Positions 1-12,355 of a stretch of 64,000 bases of DNA are shown in pieces. The stretch spans positions 51,517,493 to 51,581,492 of the forward strand of contig NC_044573.1 of NCBI RefSeq assembly GCF_901933205.1, read 5' to 3'. Each line of letters opens with the position of its first letter. Position 1 is the stretch's first letter. The position numbers and the translations under genes are program-made. The notes beneath the pieces are model-generated. The model had not been told where the DNA came from. It made no database searches and saw nothing but the letters and a program-made list of their open reading frames with translations. Origin of the DNA: Camarhynchus parvulus. Its lineage: Eukaryota; Chordata; Aves; Passeriformes; Thraupidae.

Positions 1-1104
1 GAACTCTTTCATCAAAGATGTCATTTGTTTTCTGGAGACTGTCCTGCAGTTTGGAACCATATCAGCTCATAATTCCAAATGCATATTTTCCATGGGAAAT
101 ACTCTTCTCCATTTTCTGATGGCTGGTTATCTGATCTTTATCAGTATGAGGAATTTTTAATTGAAGACTAACCTTTAGTGTGTAAAACGGAAGTATCATA
201 GTAGTAGGATTTTTATCAGCTCATTCTTTGCAACTTTTTGTGCTGGGGCTGGCCAGGTTGATGCATGGATAATTTTTTCAGAAGTTATATTCTCTTCAAT
301 ATTAGCACAGGCTGTAAAACTAGAGGTTGCCCGTATTCTAACCAATGCCCACATAAACAGATATGTAGACTGAATTAATTTATGCTTGAGCATTGCTGAT
401 TTTGAGCCAGGTTACATGGCAGGACTGCCTGCAGTATCTGTCCAAGTTAGCATACCATTTCAGCAAGAGTCCTTCTTTGGTTTTTGCCGGCTCTGTCTCA
501 AATTTGTTTTAAAAATGTGAATAATCTTTTGTTTGTGGGAAGGAAAGCAAAATACAGAGATAGAAATTACTTACTGAGGGGCTGAAATGCTCTGGAGGTC
601 GGAAACAAAATAATATCTTTATATGAAGACCCTAGAGGAGAGGTCAGGAAGGGGGGAAGAGAAATATGCTCTGCATCTGTGGAGTTGGAAAAATGATTAT
701 TGTCTGAGTTCTGTGCCACTGCAGTCTATATAAGCTCTTCCAGTTTTGTACTCTGTTATTTTTAAGCTGCTTTTGGGAAATGGGAAACAAAGGCATTTCT
801 AGAAAGACTAACACTCTGGTCTAGTATTCAAGAGAATGCACAAAAACTGGGACAAATAGCAGTTGGAGGAAGGAGAGAAGAAGGAGGAGGAAGGAGCCTG
901 TCCAAGAGACGTATCTCTATCTATTTTACAAGTTGTCTCTCTTTTCTTATCGCTGACTACTCAGCTGAAAAGTTGAGCCCACCAGAGAGTGGTACAATGT
1001 CACATCAACAACCTCTCCAATTGTTTGTCCTAGCAGCCTTGTCCAAGGCCTGGTGGCCATGGCTTGTGTGTCTTTTCGTTTTAATGGTGTAAAGGACATA
1101 ATCC
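1..1104. other. Intronic stretch without recognisable element
   Basis: AT-rich unique-looking DNA. The only notable texture is a purine-rich segment at about 862-898 (GGAGGA/GAAGGA). No exon or repeat was identified. Confidence 0.5.
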
Positions 1105-1585
1105 TGTTAGAATGAGTCCGGAGGAGGGCGACAAAGGTGATTAGAGCAATGTAACACCTCTTCTATGAGGAAAGGATGAGAGAATTGACATTGTTCAGCT
1201 TGGAGAAGTGATGGCTCCAGGATGACTTTATTCCAGTCTTTTGGTACCTGAAGTGGTTCTTCAAGACAGCTGGAGGGACTTTTTACAAGGATTTATAGTG
1301 ACAGGACGAGGATATATAGTGACAGGACAATGGCTTCAAACTGAAAGAGGGCAGGTTAGTTAATTAGACATCAGGAAAAAATTATTTCCTGTGAGGTTTG
1401 TGAAGTACTGGAACAGGTTGTCCAGAGAAGCTGTGAATGTCTTGTCCCTTGAAGTGTTCAAGGCCCAGTTGGATGGGACTCTGAGCAATCTATCTAATGG
1501 AAGGGGTCCCTCCCTATGGCAGGGTGGTCGGAACAAGATGATCTTTAAGATCCCTTCCAATCCAAATAATTCTGTGATTTTATGA
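1105..1585 (+). mobile_element. CR1 LINE, 3' end fragment
   Basis: The order of landmarks follows the CR1 3' end: a GAGGAGGGC block at 1122, CACCTCTTCTATGAGG near 1156, TTCAGCTTGGAGAAG near 1195, then AGTGACAGGACGAG, ATCAGGAAAAAATTATT, TACTGGAACAGGTTG, GAAGTGTTCAAGGCC, GATGATCTTTAAGATCCCTT and a final ATTCTGTGATTTTA tail at 1569-1582. Sense orientation to the window. There is an inner duplication of the 'TATAGTGACAGGAC' phrase at about 1294-1328. No reverse transcriptase ORF remains. ORFs on both strands here are byproducts of the repeat. Confidence 0.92.
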
Positions 1586-4500
1586 AAGTTGTTTCTCTGG
1601 TGTAAATCTTTTTTCCTTGATGATTTTACAAGAACAATAGAAAAGGCATGCAAAAATCAAAATCCATACTGATCTGAACATAAAGATTGGAATGTCCAAA
1701 AGTGGTGAGTTATTTGACAAACCCATCTCTCCATTAGTCACTGATCAGGTGATACACAGTGGTCACTCTGATGTATGAATAAGGAGATACTCTGTTTTTT
1801 CTCAGGGTGTTTCTCTCCATGTAGGCCTAAAAGTCCTTTTCAGCAATTGCTAATTTGAAACAGTGCATTCCTGAGGATGCTTTCCTAACATAGCACGTCC
1901 CATGGATAGGCTCTGCTTGTGAAATGTAGTGCACCTTCGTAATGCTTCATGCTTCTGCCTAGAAGATATTTACATTTTTCTGGGATTTATTCTCTAAATC
2001 CAATAAATATGTTTCAAGGATAATACAACTCAAGTGCTCTTCTTAATTTAGTTACAATATTTTCATATGTTATGTGTGAATAAAATTTTCAGTGCTCCAG
2101 GAAGGTGTTCCCACTTTCTACATAAGTTGCAAAGTTTTCTGATAAAAATCAGGGAAAATTTTAAATTTAATTTCCAACAGACTAACCACTCCTAGATGGC
2201 TATTATTTAAACATCTGATGGAGAGAATAGCTATTGAAGCTGGTTGCCTGGGGACTCAGGATATTTGCAAAACCCATGAAAATAATGTTGAATTTGTACA
2301 CTTTTTGCATGTTTGTGCTGCAGTTACGTGGCTCCATCTGTTATGTCTCCTCATTATCTGCCAGTTCCACCACTGGAGCGTAACTACACTGGTATCAATT
2401 ATCTCCCTGCTCTGGGGAGAAAAACAGCACCAGCTTAAAAGATTTTCTTTTCTCTTACTTATGTGAAGGGCTTGGAAATTGGTGGTATGTCAAAACCTTG
2501 ATAGTATAGCACCGGAAAATTGAGAGAGGCTGCTAGGGTGAAGAAGTCCTTGTTGTCTAAATGGCATCCTCTGGGGGCATTAGGAAATCCCCTTTACCTA
2601 ACACAGTAACAGCACAGCAGTTTTTGTGAAGTGGGAAGCTGGCCTTAACCATGTTACATATCTGCCAGAGAACACTCATCAGGGTAAGGTGAAGACAGCT
2701 TTTTAACTGGACACAGATGCTGAATTTTTCCAATTGTTTGCTATTTCCACTAATCTGGAGAAAACCCACACAGAGGCTCCTCCTGATATAAACGTCCCTA
2801 AACCTTAGTAACAAGGAACCTTTTTTAAAACATCTTCAAGCACTTAATAACAGCAAAATCTACAAACCCTATTCTGGGTGTGAACATTGAAAATGAAAGG
2901 CCTGAGAGCTGAAATCCCCAGATGAAATCTCTTTCAAGAAGTTTAACCACCTTCTGTTGACAAGGTCACGTAACTCAGTCTGCTAGCAGAGAGCATGAGA
3001 GCATCTAGTGTCAACACCAAGTCGCGGAGTTACAACCAAAGGAAGCGGGAAGGGGAGAGAGCCAGTGAGAGAGCATAAAAAGGGAGGTTAGGGAAAGATG
3101 GTTGAATGAGAGGAAAAGACAGGCAGGAGGAAAGAGAGGAATTAAGTAGTCAGCTGATGCTGTTCCAACTCCTACCTAGGGGAAAAAACAAAGAAAAATA
3201 ACAGATGAGGCAAGTGAATAAAAAAGGAGCCGCAGAATAATGTAGACAAGCTGGAAGAGACTCAAAATGGTAAAAAGGACTTCAAGGGGGAGGAGGAGGA
3301 GCAAGAGAGAAGCAAGGAAATAAACAGCAAGATTAAATGAAGAGTATGTTTTCTTCCATCTCCTCACTGGGTAGACTTCCCTGAGATGTATTAGTTTGAG
3401 GAATTGAGAGCAAGGAAATGGCTTATGGGTGCTGCTCTGAGGAGGAGAGTTGTTTCTGTTGCTGTTGGATGTAGGTTTACAGGTCAGGTAAAGTAATATT
3501 TGCTCAGTGACATAGCAGGAGCTTCAAAACCTTGGAAAAATTTAAGATTAAAACCATCTGCAGCCACGCAAGAGTATGAAGCCTGTGTTCATATAAAACA
3601 TCCTGTGCGACATTTGTAGAATGACATAGATGTCCTTGCATCTGTCTGTATTTTTATCTGGCAAGGCTGTACATAATCTTGATAATCTGTTTGACTCTCA
3701 AAACTAGAGTCCTTTGTTTAGAAAAGAGCCTTTTTTTTCCATATCAGCTGTGAAATGTGAAATGCATTGCATATTAAAACAGATGCACTTTGCTGAGGGT
3801 TGCAGGTGAGCTGGAAGGTCACGTATTTGAAATACCAGGGGTAAGGAGGTGTTCTGTCTGTATTTCAGACTGCCCTCCTTTAACAGGCAAAGCTAGGTGT
3901 AACTCTGGAAGTAGTAATTATGCTGATAGTAATAATACTGATAATGAAAGCTTAAAGCCAGATTTTCAGCTGAAGTTGCTCATACAAATGTTTGTTGGAG
4001 TGATTACTATGAGCACAAAGCAAATAACCAAAGAAAAGCCCCCAAAGGACACATGAAGGGACTCTTAGCCCTTCTCTGAGTGTGAAGTACTGAGCTTTGT
4101 TTCCTAGAAGCGGAGTTTGGCCCTGGACTGTTAGGTTTGTTGTTACACCGGCAGTGATGTGGGGTGGACATGCATTTGGTACAGTCACATAGTTCTGACA
4201 ATATTAGGCATGCTGGTTTTGTTTTAACATTCACTTTTTGTGCAGCTTACATTGCTTGCCATAGTTGCTGCTGGAGCTGTGCACAGCTCTTCTGTAATGC
4301 CTAAGATGGTACATTTTCAGGTGCTACTGCACCATTTATCAGATATATATTTACAGGTTATAAATGTAAATAAATATTCAACTTTAAAATCAGTGCAAAA
4401 TGCATTAATAAGTAGTATGCTTTTTCAATAAAAAATATATGTGCTTTCTTCTCTCTGCTGAATCAAACACTTGTTTATCTTTTAACAGAATAGGTTCCTG

Positions 4501-5130
4501 GTTTCTTCCCTGAGTTTTTTTCCAGAGAGCATAGGCAGATAGTAGAGTCAAACATTACGGGATAGATTGCTATGATTAATAATAAGTATATCCAAAGTCT
4601 TTTATCAAGAAAAGAGAACATTTCACTGGAAAAAATTAATGTATTGGAGGAGGATGGGTTATATTGATGAAGGTTTAATAAGTCAGCTGCCAGCTACAAG
4701 TTATGTACTCTAATAAACACTCCATACATGAGCATCCTGGAGGCTATCACGATGAAGAGCTTTGTCTCCTTAGCAGGTCTCACAAACATAAGAAAGGATG
4801 CAAATATCTCTTTGAAGGTATAATAGTTTAATAGGCATTTATTGTATACCTTTGTGTATTTAAGGGACTATGTTTTGCCCTATGATTACAGTAAAATGCA
4901 GTATTATGTAGCCTTGGACACACCGATTACCATTAGCACCCAGATAAGAATTAGACTTTGCATACAGTAAAAGTGGGACTGTACTATATTGTACCCACTT
5001 TACTAAACTGTGCTGTTAGTGTTCACACATGTGGCAAATATGACTTAATCAGACCACAAATATTTTGCAGCATTCCATGGTATCTCATTTATTTGTTTAA
5101 TGTGCCACTATAGCAACTGAATTCCATCCT
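1586..5130. other. Intronic stretch, nothing recognised
   Basis: AT-rich, with a purine-rich zone at about 3030-3330 (repeated GGAGGAGGAG and AGAGAG words, CT-rich on the other strand) that explains the Leu/Ser-rich ORF readings on the minus strand. No known repeat or exon was identified. Confidence 0.45.
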
Positions 5131-5152
5131 TTTAGATTCTTTTTTTCACAGA

Positions 5153-5372
5153 CCTATGATCTACTTGATTGAAGCTTGGCAGACAGCTTTTCCTTCAATT
5201 GAAGGCATATGTACTAGCTCAGTGACCAGATTTTTACCTATTTATCATTGTTGGAAAGAGGGTTATTTCACATGGACACAATACCAGAAGAATCAGCAGA
5301 CCTGGGGAAGGGAATCTGAGCCCAAAAGTTTATATGCTTTTTCCAGCCCTTGAAGTTGATGAAATAAAAAAT
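5153..5372 (+). other. Possible unannotated terminal exon (speculative)
   Basis: A pyrimidine tract with AG (TTCTTTTTTTCACAG, ending 5152) is followed at 5156 by an ATG-started 65-codon ORF (MIYLIEAWQTAF...) that stops at 5351. An AATAAA signal lies just after it (about 5364). The arrangement acceptor, short ORF, poly(A) signal would fit a terminal exon of an alternative or non-coding transcript. The peptide matches nothing I know and does not look like AIG1. In AT-rich introns such combinations arise by chance. Confidence 0.15.
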
Positions 5373-7840
5373 ACTGCTTCTCCCTGTATCCAGAGATCAT
5401 TATTGCTTCAGGAAAACTAATACAAGGAAATATTTTGACATTGTTTTTGTAAAAAATTACCACTTTTTAGAAGTAGCTTTTTTCTTTGTTAAATGCTATC
5501 TTCTACATGTCTTTGTATTTGGAAACAGACAGCATTTCTGCAGAAGTAATTTCATATTCAGATGATTAATATGTTGAAATAGTGCCACAGCAGTAGTGTT
5601 TTATACATGCTGATAGGCAGAAATCAAGAATTTGGGAACAACCTTGGGACCTCTGCTCGTGGAAGACTAAGCTTTAACAAAACCTGTTATGTTCAATCCT
5701 CATATTTTAAAATTTCCCACATAGATACAAAGAAGTAAAAACAGTGTACATTTTTAGTAACTGGAGGTAGCACAGAGAATGTTTTTGACAGATGTGTAAG
5801 CCATTGCCATTAGTCATGCAGTTCCACAACTATCCCTTCTACCTTTGGATCTTTACGTAACTCACTGAAGTTCCATCCTGGTGCCCTACTCAGGAAAAGC
5901 CATAACCTTTCAGAGGTGTCTTGTTTCTGCCAGAGACCACAAGTCTGACTAAGGTGACCCTTTCCTTCCCTTTGACACCAGAGTTATCTGAGCAGGAAAC
6001 AACTCTTACCATGGAGAAATAGCAGATGGTGTGGTGTCTCAAAGTAGCAAAAGGCGGACGAGTGGCGGACCAAAAGGCAGACCAAACACGATTTGCTCTT
6101 TCATCTCCATTGCATTATTAACTGATACCCTTCAACTCTTCACAGCTTGCTTTCTCTTCAAAACAAGGAATGCTGCATGTTTGAAGTGCTGCTTTTAAAC
6201 CCCATTTTTATATTTCTATTTTTATTCCTAGATCTGGTTTACTAAACAATCTGAGGGAAAATATGTAATGTTTGATCAAAAGCATTTTTTATGTCTTCAT
6301 AGCTAGTGCCTGTGTTTTGTGGGGCTTTGTGATGGTAGCTGGAAAACCACTGCTGTCTGTCAGAGGGTTTATGGTACTGTGCCTCTGATTCTGGCTGTGA
6401 GGTATCCCAGGCGGGGCTGGGCTGCTGTGCCAGACCAGGCTGCCTGTGCCTGCCCTCTGCTCCTCACCGTGCTGGGGCTTGCTGAGACCTCTGAGGGATT
6501 TCCCATTCACGTGCCTCAGCATCCCATTCATTCAGCTGCAGTGAAGAGAGGAATTGCCTGCTGCAGATTCCTCTGAGGTTCATGGATGCAAATGCAACTA
6601 AGAGAGTTCATCCATTCTGCTGCACAACACAAGTGACCTCTACTACAAATAATAACATTACCCATGGTAATGTACAGATTTAGTGCTCCTGGTATATCAT
6701 AAAAATTCTAGGCTGATGTAAGGTATGCTATGGAAGGTCAAATATACTTAGAAAGGAAATTCTTTATAAAAATGGCTGTAACAGTCAAATCACATCTTCC
6801 AGTCTATTTCCAACAGGAAGAGATTTTATATGCTTCTTGGGGCTTTTAGCTTTTTATTCTGTTACTTTGAGCTTTACCAGCTTTCTATAAAGCCAGTATA
6901 CAGGGTTCCAACTTGCTGAGTCACTGCAATGCACATTTTTGTGGCTTCTTTTACAAATGCAATATGTAATGTAGATTTTTTTTTGTGAAATATTTATGTG
7001 AAAGAGGAAATATGCACATCAGTCTACTGAACTTCATATTTTAAGGCGTTTTTAAAATAAATGAATGGGAAATTATATAATTTTCTATTAAGGAAACATC
7101 CATTAAAAGTGTCTTTTTAGTAACACACAGATTTACTGATGTCTCCATTAACAAACAAATTTTTGTTGGCTGCAAGTTGTTTAAAAATTCATACAGCTGC
7201 AAATCATGTTAGGAGATGAATATACATATTCTTAGATCAGAGACTAAAGTGGATGGTATTTTGGTCTCTGCTCCTGAAACAGAAGAATGAAGGATGGAAA
7301 ATAAGAGGGAGTTTGAAGGAGAAAGAAAATCAAGTGTCAGAAGCTAAGAGAAAAAGTGATAGCCTTATAGGTTGTTAAAGAGAAGAAGACAGAAAACAAA
7401 GCAGAGGAAACCAAATGCTGAAATAAAGAGGTGCTAATAGGAGTCAGCTGGAGAGAGCCATAGAATGTGGAGGTGATAATTGTGTGTACTGTGCTTCACT
7501 GAGAAAAAGCTTGAGATAGAAGTTTGAAGTACCCAGTGTATATTGAAAATGGCATGCATAGTTTATTTTAGACCAACATGCAGAAATGTAGCTTCATTTG
7601 GTTTCTTGTGGCCAGTGTTTTTACAGAACAGTTCTCTTTTTCCAGCATATTTTGTGCATGCAGACACCAAAAGAATGCCCCGCTTTGCACACTTGGTGCC
7701 TCTACTGTTGCCAGAGTTTGTGGGCCTTTAGATCTCCCAGTTGTCTGAACACTGTGCTACTGAGCCTGCCATAGTTTTATTCTCCATCATATGAGTTTGG
7801 TAGAATTATTATATACAGTAAATCTTTAGTAATATATTTA
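5373..7840. other. Intronic stretch, nothing recognised
   Basis: Mostly AT-rich. A short GC-richer patch at about 6380-6500 produces overlapping ORFs on both strands with no recognisable domain. A purine-rich segment lies at about 7270-7400. Confidence 0.45.
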
Positions 7841-7912
7841 TCATGCATGTATGTATATAGTGTGTATATATAGTGTATGTATAGTGTTTGTGTGTATATA
7901 TGCATATATATG
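7841..7912. repeat. TA/TGTA simple repeat
   Basis: Alternating purine-pyrimidine words (TGTATGTATATAG, TGTGTATATATAG, TATATGCATATATATG) make an imperfect microsatellite of about 70 bp. A partly complementary CACACTATACAT block follows at 7918. Confidence 0.8.
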
Positions 7913-10900
7913 CCCCCACACACTATACATAGAGAGAAATACTTGATATATATTGCTATTCAGCTATTATAACAATAATTATATTGGTAAATAATACAAT
8001 TCTAAAGAATATCTATAATTCTATCTAAGCTGATCTCTTTTGATACAAACAAAAGATGTTTAGTCCTTAAATTTGTCTCAGCCTAAATGAATGGACAGGT
8101 AAAGACCGGCAGAAGAGAGTTAGTATTTTCCCTGCAATACAGAGGAGAAACGAAAACATGGAATTTGTGGTTTGCCTGAAGCTACAGGCAGTTTATTAAA
8201 GATTGAACTGCAAAGTGAATCTGCATTTGCTTCATTAGTCAGTACTTTTGTTAAGAAATTATTCACTCTCTACAAACCAGGCAAAGACAACAAATTCATA
8301 GTCTATGAATGACCATTCACTTGGGTTTCTAACTTAGGCTCTATTGGAAGGAAGAAGTGACTCAATTTTTGTATAGTGATATGTTGCTCTAAGTCCTGCT
8401 TCACTTAGTTACAATAGGCGTTTCATTATTTTCTTTTTGTTTATATCACTGGAAGTACAGGTTCACCTCACCAACTGCTTTTGTGTTTATGTTTTCTTTT
8501 AGTATAGTAACTATTGACAACTTATTCCAAATAATTTGATTTTGGGCGTACATTTTCTCTGTAAGGAGGAAAATCCCTTAGGTTTCCATTCCTTCTCAGA
8601 CGATGATTGATTTGAGAAGAGAGATGCTGATATGTAAACACAAGGATGTTTTAAGAAGGATGAACTTGGAAACTGAAAATATGTCAAGGGAGAAGAGCTC
8701 CCTCTCATATGCCCTTGCCCTGTCATTTTGGAAATGTTTTTTTCTTTTGTTGTCCAGGAATGCTGTTGGGACCAAAGTGGGAGACAAGGGGCAAAAGGGG
8801 ATGGGTGGGTGTTACCACTAACCAAGATCAAGAAAAGAAGTTGCAAATTTTTTAAAGATCTTTCAAAAGTATGAAACTTATTTATGGAGTCAAAGCTATT
8901 TCAGAAGTTATTTCAATAGTTGTGATTGTGGGTAAGAGGAAATAAAAATACCCAAAAGACAGTAAATAGCTTGTGCAAAAGTGGGTCACTGACAGTGAAG
9001 TGTAAGAAGTGGCCGTAAGAAACTCCTTGTATTTAGATCATTTTGACTGGTGTAATAAGGTGTGTGTTTACTAGACAAAGCTACACCACAATGAGTAGCA
9101 GCACTATGTAGAGGCCTGGATCAGCTTTGGGAAGTACCTTTCTTCAGGCAAGAATTCAGTGTTTACCACTTCTGTCTCAAATCTGAACTCTACAGCTTAG
9201 CTGGCAGTAATACAAATATTCACAGCTGTATAAAAAATGTTATTTAGTTCACAACAGTAGCCATGGTTACCTGCATACTTTCATTGCCTTATTCATGTGC
9301 AATTATTTTTTTTCTGGAAGTACCATTACCACGTAATATAATACTGTACGGCCTCTTGGTAAGTTTTACAGTGTCAGGAAGAAAATTCTGTGGTGAACCT
9401 GAAAGTGTATTTTATTGAGTTGACTTTTTCATGGAAGATCCCACCTATACATTGCCAGGCAGAGCAGGGCAAGTCTGAACATTCTGTGACTGTAATTTCA
9501 AAATATAAATACTAATATGTAAAATTCCTTGGCATTGAAAATTCTCTGATAATGTTTTTAACTGCACAACATTTTGAAAGAACTAGCTCCTGCTTGGTCC
9601 CTTCACAGGTGACACAGACCTGCCAGTTCCTGTCAGTACATGTTAGAATAGCATGACTATCCTCGTTTACTCTTGAAAGAAATGTGAACCCCAGCAACCT
9701 CAGAAGGGTAGAAAAGCACTGTGATTTTTCTCTTCTCTCTTACTTTTGTAAGTATAACTCAGTGCACTCCATGCAGATGAAATATACTTGAGAATCTAGT
9801 GTTTCTGTTATGTTCATGGAAAATAAGTCTTGTGTGTATTACTGCAGCAGAATTCCCAACCGTATTCTAACCTTTGCTAGGAAAAGAAAATAGTACTTAA
9901 TTTTCCAGATATCTCAGATCACTTTGCAAACAAATGAATTAAACTTTACAAGAGTATTAAAGACAGTTTCTTTAGGCTTATATATTCTTTTCTTAATTGA
10001 GAGGTGTAACATTAATTCTGGAGGATTAAAATTGCCTATTGGTTTAAATTAACAGCAGCAAAAGGAGTAAAGGATATTTGCTTCTTTAATCTGGCAAATT
10101 CATCTAAAGAATTTCTGTATAAGGTTTCTTACCACTATTGCTACTTTTGTAGAGAGCACTTACTAGACTAAATGTAAAAGTCATATTTCAGGGTCATATT
10201 CCTTGGCATTTTCATGTAAACAGTGAAACGTAGGATTTTAGTAAGTGTTGCATAGAGATTGAACTGAATTTCTAAAATGAAATTTTAAAATTGCTCATGT
10301 AACCATATGAAACCTTGTTAAAAGCCTGATAAAGTTTTAAAATACTATCCAGGCCTGCTTTTAATGCATCTCCTACAGAAAGAAGGAAGATGGCATTAAG
10401 ATGAAAATTTCTATAGTGAAGCCGGCTGTTACCACAGTCTGGCTTCTGTTCCTGCCGTTGCACTGCCAGCTTTGAGCTATTTATAGGCATTAGCCTATAT
10501 CTATCCACACACATGGATCTACTACTCTCTTTAGCAGTAGTTTTGCTCCTGAAGAAGTTGGTCTGAGGTTTCAAGCTTTATTTTTCCTTTCAGAGACCAG
10601 TTTCTTCAACTGTCCTTATTACCAATTAGTGGCAATCTGGCAGGCATTCACTCCCTGTCAGAGCTCTTGCATCAGCTTTCCTGCACTGGCCTACAAGGCA
10701 GAAGGCTCAATTGTGGTGCCTTCAAATTCCTCAAAGCTAGTTTCTTACAGCACTGGACCCTCTGCATCATCTTACGATTTCAATGCCATTTCCTCCTGAA
10801 GTGAGAATGACAAGGCTCTTCAAAAATGCTAATTGGTTCCCTTATCCTCAAAGATACAACTTGTCTCAGTTAAAAAAACAAAATTGCCCCTTTGTCAGAT

Positions 10901-12308
10901 ATCACACCAGAATTCAGTCTTCTTCTGACTGCCATGAAGTATTCTGGTCCTGTACATGATTTACAATACAAATAAAACCTGTTCTCTTTCGTTTTCCTGA
11001 TGATGATTTCTGGGCAATAAATGCTTTCCCCAGGAGTCAGTCTTTGCTTGGAGCAAAGGCATTGTTTAAGTTTGTTGCACCACAGAACAGCTACAGCCTT
11101 GTGTGGTCTGCAGCATTCTCTTAACACTTCATGCCTTCGTTCACCCATCCATAAATTAGATACAAGGCAGCCAAGCACAGCCTTTCTGCATCCTCCACTA
11201 CACCACCTTTATCCATGACATGAATCCCAAAATGATACATGCTCGCTGGCAGAGTCTGAGTGAGAGCATGCTCCACTACCATAGCAGCAGCAGCAGCGAG
11301 CCTCAGGCAGTGGCCTTGGGGTGTGTTATGTCTTCTGCCACCTCATGCAATACATTTATGTAGCAGTGAGGACAACAAAAAGCTCTCATAGCTGGTACAT
11401 TTGCAGTGGTGGGCTCAAAACTAAGTTAAACTGAGAAAGCAAAATAACAGAACAAGTATTTAATGCAAACCATCATCTTCTTCATTCACACATTCTCAGT
11501 TCTAACGATTGTTTCTCTGCCGCCCAGCTTAGGCACATTGGTGACCTAATGCAAGAGGGTTTTCCCTGTTTAAATGCAGTGGAAAGCATTCTGCAGCTAT
11601 TCACTTGGTTCTCCCTGTTAGTGGTGATTTTAAAATAAATATAATATTTTGATTTCTTTAGTTACTTGTGGTAGTTTACTTTTGAAGAACATTTAACTTA
11701 GCCTTCTGGCTTTTACCAAAGAGTGGCTCAAATATTAAACAAAGATATTTGTGCAGAAATGTGCTTGCACCAAATAAGTCTTTGATATCAAAATCATAAC
11801 CTTCTGGAAAGGTAGTAAATTTTATATCCAACACATAGGTAATTTTTCTTCCATGTTAGCAGCTTAAAACCATTTTTACAGCTCTAGTCAGCACTCCCCC
11901 CACTTTATCTCTTCTTTTTATGTAGCTGCATAATGTATATGTATATGTATATGTATCTTTTACCCTCTTGCAGTGTTTTGTCCTTCAAAAATTTGAAACA
12001 ATGTGCTCAGTGTCTGCTAATACAATTCTTTCCATGGCAGAAAATTATGACTTTGCAGAAAGAGAATTTGCTATAGGCTGTGGGGAAGTCACGGCCTCAC
12101 AGCATCAAGTTTGAGTTTTAGCTGGGACTTCCGCCCCTCGTATGTACTTAAGCTCTCCTAAACAGAGGAGATGTCATGCTTAAATTATTTTCAGCTTCTG
12201 ACCTCTTCAGTTCTGAACTTCCAACCACTAAAATGTGAGGTTTCCCTAGTATTGATTTCAAAGGATAGGTCAAGGTGAAATGTCAATGTGAAAAGGAAGG
12301 GAAATATA
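7913..12308. other. Intronic stretch, nothing recognised
   Basis: AT-rich with no recognised repeat apart from a short (CAG)5 at about 11284 and a (TGTATA)3-4 run at 11933-11956. ORFs of up to 111 codons on the minus strand (8511-8846) have no recognisable domain. Confidence 0.4.
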
Positions 12309-12355
12309 GTTCCCAGTGGGTTCCTTCCAACTCAGGATATTATATGATTCTATAT
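12309..12355 (+). mobile_element. CR1 LINE, extreme 3' tail
   Basis: The phrase GTGGGTTCCTTCCAACTCAG, followed by GATATTATATGATTCTATAT, is the terminal part of the CR1 subfamily also seen complete at 44066-44460. Only about 45 bp survive, consistent with heavy 5' truncation. Confidence 0.75.

Noticed and set aside
1360..1653. ORFs on both strands around 1.4-1.6 kb
   Set aside because: They lie inside a CR1 3' untranslated-like end and are repeat artefacts.
9255..9275. GTAGCCATGGTTAC as an RFX X-box
   Set aside because: Differs from the X-box palindrome at about three positions and lies in an intron with no promoter evidence.
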